DNA of 64,000 nt from Amaurobius ferox. Lineage: Eukaryota > Arthropoda > Arachnida > Araneae > Amaurobiidae. Where the stretch lies: NCBI GenBank assembly GCA_951213105.1, contig OX578146.1, positions 54,645,069-54,709,068 on the forward strand. Reading direction: 5' to 3'. The notes beneath the pieces were generated by a model, which ran no database searches, was not told the DNA's origin, and worked only from the letters and a program-made list of their open reading frames with translations. Both the position numbers and the translations under genes were made by a program. Shown piece after piece: positions 56,701 through 64,000 of the stretch; the stretch's first letter is position 1; the number at the start of each line of letters is the position of its first letter.

Positions 56701-57550
56701 GCAGATAAACACATACACATGCAGACGTTACGATAAAAACAGGTTTTTGTGCTCCAGAGATCCTAAAACGTGTCGTTCCGTCGAAAACTCGAGTTGCGAT
56801 TTTCGACATGATTTTAACACTTTCTCTATACATTACCATGTATTGCTGGGAAAGAGACACACACAAATGCACAATATGATATCCTTTCTATGCCAACAAT
56901 TAAAACTGGTTATTAACAACTTGATTAAGTGTACAACTCTGTCACATTTAGTCACGTTGAAAACGCGCGAAGCAAAGCTGAAATAAGTTGCATTTAAATA
57001 TGTGTGCATGCTTCTACAACTAAAAGCGTTCTCCTATTTCCGCTTTTATTCTACCATCAGCTAGCTCTGCAAACCTCGTTCACGAAGATAAAACTCAACC
57101 TCGTAATTTGTAAGATGTATGAAGAAAGATTCTATTTACTGAAAAGAAAAAAATTCAAGGATGGGAGGATCGTGCAAAACAAAACAAAAAAATAAAATAA
57201 CAGTACTCTATTCTAAAGAAGCTTTCTACTTCATTTTCTGCTATAAAAAATAATGCTCTGTCACTCATATCATTGAAGAAAAATTTTAGATTTTTTCTTT
57301 TCACAAACATATTTCTTTTAAGGAGTGTTTTCTTATGTAGAAGGTGATGACTTTTTATGTCCAGAATTTAGTGTTGCTTTTATGTAATGCTATGTGTCAG
57401 TTGAGAAAAATTAAAAATATAATGAATAATCTAAAATCAATATGAACTAAACTTTTAGTTCATTATGTAGATGGAATAATTTAAAAATTGTTTATATAAG
57501 CTTTATTTAAATATATTTGTTATATTGATGAGTGTAAAGCAAAAACTAGT
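56701..57550. other. AT-rich DNA, no gene seen
   Basis: It holds the partner of the 53.6-kb repeat fragment at 57,060-57,300. Confidence 0.45.
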
Positions 57551-58354
57551 TTGAGAGAAATTAATCATTTGAATGTATATCGTTTTTTATAATCAACTAG
57601 GGGTATTCGCCTCCTGGTCGATGACACTCGCCAACCCCTCCAACTCGCTTCGCGAGTCGCTTCTCCTCCTTCGCTTCGCCTCCTACTCGCTGGCGATCTT
57701 TGGGGTCGCTATGCGAGCTATTTTGTTCCGCTTGCTACGCAAGCATATTGTGATCGTTGGACTGTCCGTTGTTCACCAATACTCACCAACTCCAGGTTTC
57801 GGTTTTCGAGGTATAAGTTTTAATGCTAACGCTTGGCGATAGCCGTAAGTTAGAAGGCATTGTCTCCTACTTGCTAATGATAAATGAGATCGCATCGCGA
57901 ATTCTTCGTTCTGAGTGAAATTAGTCATTTGAATGTATATCATTTTTTAATATCAACTAGGATGCTCCGCCCCTGTTCGTTCACGCTCACCAACCCACTT
58001 AACTCGCTTCGCGAGTCGGAAGGCTTCGCCTCCTACTCGCTGGCGCTTGTTCAGCTCGCTTAGCGAGCTCTTTTATTCCGCTTTAAACGCAAGCGTAATG
58101 TGATTGTTGGACCGTCTCTTGTTCGCCAATACTCACCAACTCCAGGTTTCGCTTTGCGAACTATGCGTTTTGCTGCTAACGCTTGGCAATAGCCGTTACT
58201 CGCTTCGCAAGTTAGAATGCTTTGCCTCCTACTTGCTGGTGGTCGCTGAGATCGCTTCGCGAAAACTTACGTACTGCCCTCTACGAAAATGTAATACATC
58301 CGCTGAGGCCTTCCCCTGTTTGCTAACACTCACCAACCATACTATTTGTCTTCG

Positions 58355-58630
58355 ACCCAAACCGTTCCACCTAATCGAAGGTGTAAGGTATCTATTTGGA
58401 TGACCGGGAAATGCCACACAGTTTAATCCGGAACCCAGTGTGGAAGGCATCCACATGGATCGTACTCTCTTTCTCCTACCACCAATCAATCGGAAGGACT
58501 TACAGACCCACATGTTTAAGCTGATCGTACTCCGCGTGAACACGACTACAATTTGGGCAATATCAGGAATCGAACTCGGGTCGTCCGAGTGCTATCCTCG
58601 TGCACTAACCTCTGCGCTGTCGCACCCCTC
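58355..58630 (-). mobile_element. tRNA-derived SINE, diverged
   Basis: On the minus strand it has a head with a B box like GAGTTCGATTCCTG, then the family body (CGCGGAGTACGATCA, GGTTCCGGATTAAACTG) and a CTTACACCTTCG end. No clear target duplication was found. Confidence 0.75.
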
Positions 58631-59962
58631 ATTACCAATACTATTAACTCCAGCCGGATGACTTCATTTGTATCGATTGGTCGCTAACTATCAGGATTCG
58701 GGAGCTCCGCCTTATGTTCTACTTCGACCATTATTTGCAGGAACTCGCTTTTCCAGATCTTTCGTTACGCTTTCTACGCAGATGTTGGAGATTCGCCCAT
58801 ATTTCATTGACACTCATCAATTCCCGGAACTCACTTCGCGAGCTCTTTTATCCCGCTCGGCTTACATGCCCCCAGCTCGCCAGTTCTCGGAGTTCCAGAG
58901 TTCACTGCTTCTCACTAACCTCCGGAAATCGCTTTGGGAGTTCTTTTTCCCCGACTGCTAAGCAAGAATCTTAATTTATTATTGAACTCCACCTATTATT
59001 CTCTGAAGCTATGAAATCAAGGAACTCGCAAACTATTGAAACTCGCTAACTCTCGCTAACAGCGGGTGTTCAGGAACTTCGGCTCCCCTGTGCACTGCCA
59101 CTCAATAACCTCCGGAATGCGCTTCTTCAGCTATTTTTTGCCACCTTCTACGGAGATGTAATAAGCTTGTTGGGCTACACTTCTTGTTCATTGTAACTCT
59201 GTAACCCTGGGATCTCGCTTTGCGAAATGTTTCACCCCCCCCCACAACAAATTATAAGTATTAGTAAGATGAATAATGCAATGAAAAAAAAAACTGTTCC
59301 AAATGTACTAACTAACATTGTAGTCTATCGTTTTCTGATGTAGATACAAAGAAATTGAGAATTAGTTCGACCAATGAAATTTTTGTTATCGATTGGAATG
59401 CAAAATTATACTAAGTAGTATTCAATTAGACTAAAACAAAATTATAAGCTCGTCTTGCACATTTCAGGGCCCATGTGTAAAATTTCAGAACTGCACGTTT
59501 TGCTATTTGTTCGTAGTGCAGCACGCAATCGTACAAAACCCCTTGGGGATTTGCCAAGTGTTCTCTTATCCCTGCCACCCCCTGTAATTAGTTTCGTGAT
59601 ACTTTCATCCCACCTGGCACCAGGCCTGGGTTTTTACACTCCTTAGAGACCTGAGTGTTCTACCCCACCCGGCACCACACGGGTCCGTCTCTCTGTCTGT
59701 CATTCATGCCCGCAGCTCGCAAACTCAAGGGCTTCTTTCCTTGTTCATTACCGTTTCCTAACCGCCGGAGCTCGAATAATGAGCTTTTTATTCACGGCTG
59801 CTACATAGGCTAATATCCTGGGGTGCTCCGCCTCCTGCTCGTTGACGTTCACCAACCTCAGTAACTCAGTTCGTGAGTTAGGTGGTTTTGCTTTTCTCAC
59901 TGGCGCTCAATGCGCTCGCTTCGTTATCCTCTTTTACTGCCGATAATGATGTCCCATAATCG

Positions 59963-60030
59963 GTTGTTGAGCCCCACACCGTCCAACCAACCAGAAAGGT
60001 ATAAGGTAACTGTTTGGACGGCCGGGGTAC
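59963..60030 (-). mobile_element. SINE 3'-end fragment
   Basis: It contains only the family end (CCGTCCAAACAGTTACCTTA, ACCTTTCTGGT). Confidence 0.7.
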
Positions 60031-60250
60031 TATAATCGGTGACACTCGCCAACATCCGAATATATTTTTTTTGCGAGCTCTTTCAAAACAGCTCTGCACA
60101 CAACCGCCTTTATGTATCATGTACGATGTTGCTTGCCAACCCCCGGGGATCGGGGTCACACCTCCCCCTTTTGTTGGCGCTCATTAATAGTCGAAGTTAG
60201 CTCTTTAATTGCGCCCATGTAGCAGCCTTTAAGCTAACAGAGCGTTTCGC

Positions 60251-60900
60251 AAGACTTATTGTCGTGAACAAGTACGATTCATTGTTGAAAATGCTGTTGC
60301 CATTTCAAAATATGTAATATGTAAATGAAGCTCTGAATAATTATATATTTAATTATTTAAATAAGAAATTTAAATATCACTGCTGAAGAAATGGTAACGG
60401 CGTTTTCTACAATAAAAGTTAAATTCTCTAAATATTACTTTTTTGAGATGGCAACATCGTTTTCAATAATGAAAGATTACAACAAATAAAATATATTTTT
60501 TATACAAAAGTAGTGTGAAAAAATTTTCACTTCAAAATTATGTAAAAAATAGAAATTTCTTTCCGATTCTAACCAAAATAGGAGGCGAAACATGGCAATG
60601 TATTCAAAATCATCATGAAAATTACAAATAATTTGATGTTATGGGTCCAGTGCTTGCCTGAACAGAAAATCTCTTTTTAAAAGGGATTTGGTCCGAGCTT
60701 TTTTTTAATATATGGAAATATAATTAAAATAAGTCATGCTTATTAGAATAATCTCACAGATGTGATTTAAACATTGTTGTAATGAGCGCGTTTTGATCAT
60801 TTCAATGGTGCCAAGATGAAAACACTCTGATATTTCAAGTTTCTAAGGAATCGATTTGTGTGGATATCGGCCAAAATCGTTGTATATATATATATATATG
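60251..60900. other. AT-rich DNA, no gene seen; (TA)n at 60,884-60,899
   Basis: Nothing else is recognised. Confidence 0.5.
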
Positions 60901-60929
60901 CTAATTGCCATGAGGCCGTCTGTCTGTCA

Positions 60930-62300
60930 TGCATTTTCTAGGCACTATCCGAATAGATAGTCTTGCAATTTGGTACACGGGTCGATTATTCGATAAAATC
61001 TCCAGGAAAAATCGAATTTTCCGAAAATGTTTGGTAGAGGGGATGTTCCATTCCAAAATGTTCGAAAAGTGAAAACATAGGAAAGCATGCTTTGCAAGGA
61101 GACAAAGACTTAAAATTTAGTGTATGGACATATTATTCGAAAAAAAGAAAGTGAGTTATTTCAGATTTTCAATATTCGCTATTTTAGGGAGTGCCATACA
61201 GTAAAATGTTCGATTTGCCGAACAAATGAGAAACGCCTCCTTTAAAATTCCATAGGGGCTTGAAATTTGGTACATGACCTAATTATTTAATAAAAACACC
61301 TAAGACAAAAGAGTTCTTCAAAAATGTTCGTTTAAGAGGATGCTCTAGAGGAAAACGTTCGAAAGGTGAAATGACGAAAAACCATGTTTTGAGATGCGAT
61401 AGAGACTTAACATTTGGTGTAGGTGTAGATAGTTCGAAAAGAAGAGCATGTGCAGGTTCAGTTTTGCGATATTTTCTACATTAGGGGGTGCCGCAAACAC
61501 AAATGTTCGATTTTCCGAATAAATAAGAAACGCCTACTGTTAAAATATAATAGAGGCTTGATATTTGGTATATGGGACAATTATCTGATAAAAACCAAAT
61601 AATAGAGTTCTTCAAAAATACCCATTTAAGAGGGTAACTACTTCAAACGAAAACGTAGACGATAGAAATAAGACGATAGAAAAAATATGCTTCGCGATAC
61701 AATTGAAACTTCAAATTTCATGTATAGGTAGATAGTTAAAAAAAAAGAAATTATGCAACAGAAAATTTCCAATATTTGTAATTTTCGGGGTTTCCCACAC
61801 CTAAACGTTCGAAAAGTGAAAGAATAGAAAAAAATACTTTATGATGAGATAGAGACTTCAAATTTGGTGTATGGGTATATCATTCGAAAGGAAGAAAGTG
61901 TGCAATTTCAGAATTCCAATATTTGCTACTTTAGGGGATGTCACGCACCAAAATGTTCGATTTACTTAATAAATTCGAAACGCCTACTTTAAAATTTGCT
62001 AGAGGTTTGCAATTTGATATATGGGCTAATCAATTGATAAAAAACTCAACACGAATTGAGTTTTTCATAAATGATCATTAAAGAGGGTGCTCCAAATAAA
62101 ATGTTCGAAAGGTGAAACGATTAAATCGCATGCTTCAGTATGAGATAGAGACTTCAAATTTGGTGTACTGGTAGATAGTTCGAAAGGAAAAAGTAAGCAA
62201 TGTCAGTTTCCCAATATTTTCTTCTTTAGGGGGTTCCGTCCACCAAAATTTTCGATTTTCCTAGTAAATGCGAAAAGCGAATTGTTAAAAAAATTACGTT
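60930..62300. repeat. Satellite-like array of alternating ~149-bp monomers (about nine units)
   Basis: The landmark AAATTTGGTxTATGGG occurs near 60,968, 61,113, 61,263, 61,410, 61,561, 61,713, 61,860, 62,009 and 62,156, a spacing of 145-152 bp. Two monomer types alternate: A (GAGGCTTGAAATTTGG ... TTAAGAGGGTGCTCC ... GTTCGAAAGGTGAAA) and B (GAGACTTCAAATTTGG ... TAGGGGGTGCC ... TTCGATTTTCC). The true unit is thus a dimer of about 297 bp. Copies are diverged, so the array is old. Confidence 0.88.
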
Positions 62301-64000
62301 ATGCGGGGGTTGCTTATTGTGGGGCCGTTGATTTTCAACGGATATTCGGCTAGTAAAATAACTAAAACATTAATTGGAAATATTAATTAATAAAAAAAAT
62401 ATCGTCGAGATGCGCCTATACTACGGGTCCTGAAGTACCTGCGTACCTAATTTCATGACCATACACAGACATACACAATTCTATACACAGATATACACAA
62501 ACATAGACATCTTTCTTTATCGTGTTAAATTCCTGAATAAGACGATAATTCGCCATTAACCATATTGTGCCAAATAAAGTCTTCTGTAACAGTCTTATGA
62601 TCGATTTTTAAGCATCAGATAATCATCTATAACTTTACAATTGACTTTTTACATATATATCTATTTGTTGCTGAGCTCATGATCCGAACTTTTTAAATTA
62701 TCTGCTAGAGACGTTGCAATGTGTATTAATCGATTGGAAATGGTAATTTTGCGATAAGCAGACGTTATATGTAGACTCACGAACTTTTCCTTACAAAGTT
62801 ATTGGGGTGCTTAGTTATTTTTCTAGGACCCCCGTATATCCTTGAAGTTGATCCGTTGATCCTATAAGAATTATGTATGAAAATGCAATCAGGGAACGTA
62901 ATAAGAGAAATATTTAAAAATATGAAAATGCCATCAAACTTAAAACAAAATACATTTCTGTATTTGCATATCATTTCTCCATCTTTTAATGCCAGTAAAG
63001 CCCCGTTTATGAATATAAAAATACTATCTGCGAATTCGAAAGACATCAGAACTGTCTTCAACTGGCTGCTGGGAAATAACTTGAAGATAGCTGAAAGATA
63101 CAAAACAACAAAATAACAATGCCGTATTTGAAAAGGGGTCTTCATTTCATTTTGGGATCTAAGGGAGACTGGTGTCAGTTTATTGTGGTAAAATCATCAC
63201 AGAATATGTATTTGTTTTAAGGTGGAATGTCTTTTGATAAGGAATGTAAGAGGCCTGAAAATTGTGTCTTGAGTTTACTGTTGTTATCTTTATATAAAGA
63301 TGTCAGTGAATTGTGAAACTCTAAATAAGAAAAACAGCTTTATAAAAATTATGTTTATGAGAAGAAAAATGCAAAACTTTTGTTAATGATATAGAAAAAT
63401 TGAATAGCATAATTATACAATATCGTTTACAGTTTTCTAAATATGATTGAATTTCAAAATTGATTCATGATTGCCAAGTTGTCTTTGAAACACATAATAG
63501 TGTTCGCTGATATTAATAGATGATTGCAATTAACTAGTAAATTTCTTTTTGTATATGGTTGTATAAATTTCTTACTATTTATATTAAAACAAAAGCATCT
63601 ATGATAGTTTTCTAATGCTAATTTATCTATACTAAAAAACTAGCTAGAACCGCTGTCGCTGATAAAATCCTTTTAAAATATATATTTTCTGTAAATACTA
63701 TAGCGCCAGATCTATTTTCTTTAAATGTTTGGCATACAATGAATATTTATTATTAAGTAATTAGTTCCGATAACCGCCCAAATTTAGTGCGATCCCAGTT
63801 TCCTTAGCTAAAATAAACAATACCTTGATCATTAGTTACACAATTTTATCTTTAAAAGTATATATTTATTTAACACTCAATTATGATTAGATCTCTTAAG
63901 ATGTACTCTGATTTCTGATATCAGTATCACCCATTTTGTTGGCAATCGTTTTTCTTGCATGTTTCTGGGAAAAACGCCTTTTCCAACATTCATTGGCTTA
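62301..64000. other. AT-rich DNA, no gene seen
   Basis: A repeat end (CCTAATTTCATGACCATAC followed by CACAGACATACACA iterations) lies at 62,445-62,515. Open frames at 62,777-63,145 on either strand have no recognisable product. Confidence 0.5.

Larger units (their letters stand above)
57555..60250. repeat. GC-richer block rich in CGCTTCGCGAG palindromes, with a ~358-bp tandem duplication
   Basis: The segment from 57,555 (ATTAATCATTTGAATGTATATC) is repeated from 57,913. Within and beyond it, short palindromes such as CTCGCTTCGCGAG (57,648; 58,003) and GCTCGCTTAGCGAGC (58,062) and phrases such as TTCGCCTCCTACTCGCTGG recur, more loosely, to 60,200. Several frames stay open because of base composition, but none looks like a protein family. 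Two SINE pieces (58,355-58,630 and 59,963-60,030) lie inside. Confidence 0.65.

Noticed and set aside
57573..59646. Protein made of Arg/Ser-rich repeats in the palindrome block
   Set aside because: Frames are short and broken, and the repetition is explained by DNA palindromes.
62777..63145. Overlapping frames on both strands near 63 kb
   Set aside because: Mutual shadows in AT-rich DNA, no recognisable product or splice context.

Overview
This is AT-rich eukaryotic DNA, most likely from an arthropod. A mariner pair, Tc1 debris, a Ty3/Gypsy element, a Polinton/Maverick and a tRNA-derived SINE with CAA-repeat tails fit that; an arachnid is only my guess. I see no host protein-coding gene with any confidence. 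The window is almost entirely mobile and repetitive DNA.

Bases 1 to about 12,400 are the right-hand part of a Polinton/Maverick, a virus-like DNA transposon. Its left end lies outside the window. Leftward-transcribed genes, from the middle outwards: packaging ATPase, small membrane protein, phospholipase-A2-like protein with zinc ribbon, retroviral-type integrase with chromodomain, a hypothetical, a zinc-finger protein, and protein-primed DNA polymerase B running off the edge. Rightward genes: coiled-coil protein, pX-like peptide, adenain-type protease, capsid remnants, fibre, then three accessory genes (23-residue-repeat protein, leucine-rich-repeat protein, small putative nucleic-acid-binding protein). 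Most core genes carry frameshifts or stops, while the accessory genes are open. Thirteen gene starts, on both strands, sit in the context TAAATG, often as TAATAAATG with the previous stop codon abutting. This resembles a shared initiator motif.

Bases 12,650 to 29,790 are layered repeats: two copies of a roughly 2.4-kb non-coding repeat, further shared blocks, several SINEs (three insertions have visible target-site duplications), a Tc1 fragment, a decayed mariner, a 1.4-kb inverted-repeat element with a hammerhead-like core in each arm, and a GC-rich island.

Bases 29,791 to 41,008 are a complete Ty3/Gypsy retrotransposon: two 1,243-bp LTRs that read as identical, a 4-bp target duplication, primer-binding site, polypurine tract, and one intact Gag-Pol frame of 1,947 residues with all catalytic residues in place. 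About 2.3 kb between pol and the 3' LTR is non-coding. It is the youngest insertion here.

Bases 41,009 to 64,000 hold an (AT)n tract of about 140 bp, a Tc1-like non-autonomous element, short tandem repeats, a full-length but broken mariner, two Tc1/mariner-superfamily fragments, a satellite-like array of alternating monomers of about 149 bp (60.9-62.3 kb, with a small relative at 50.5-50.9 kb), a degenerate array of about 150-bp period (55.1-56.7 kb), and a GC-richer block full of short palindromes of the CGCTTCGCGAG type (57.6-60.2 kb).
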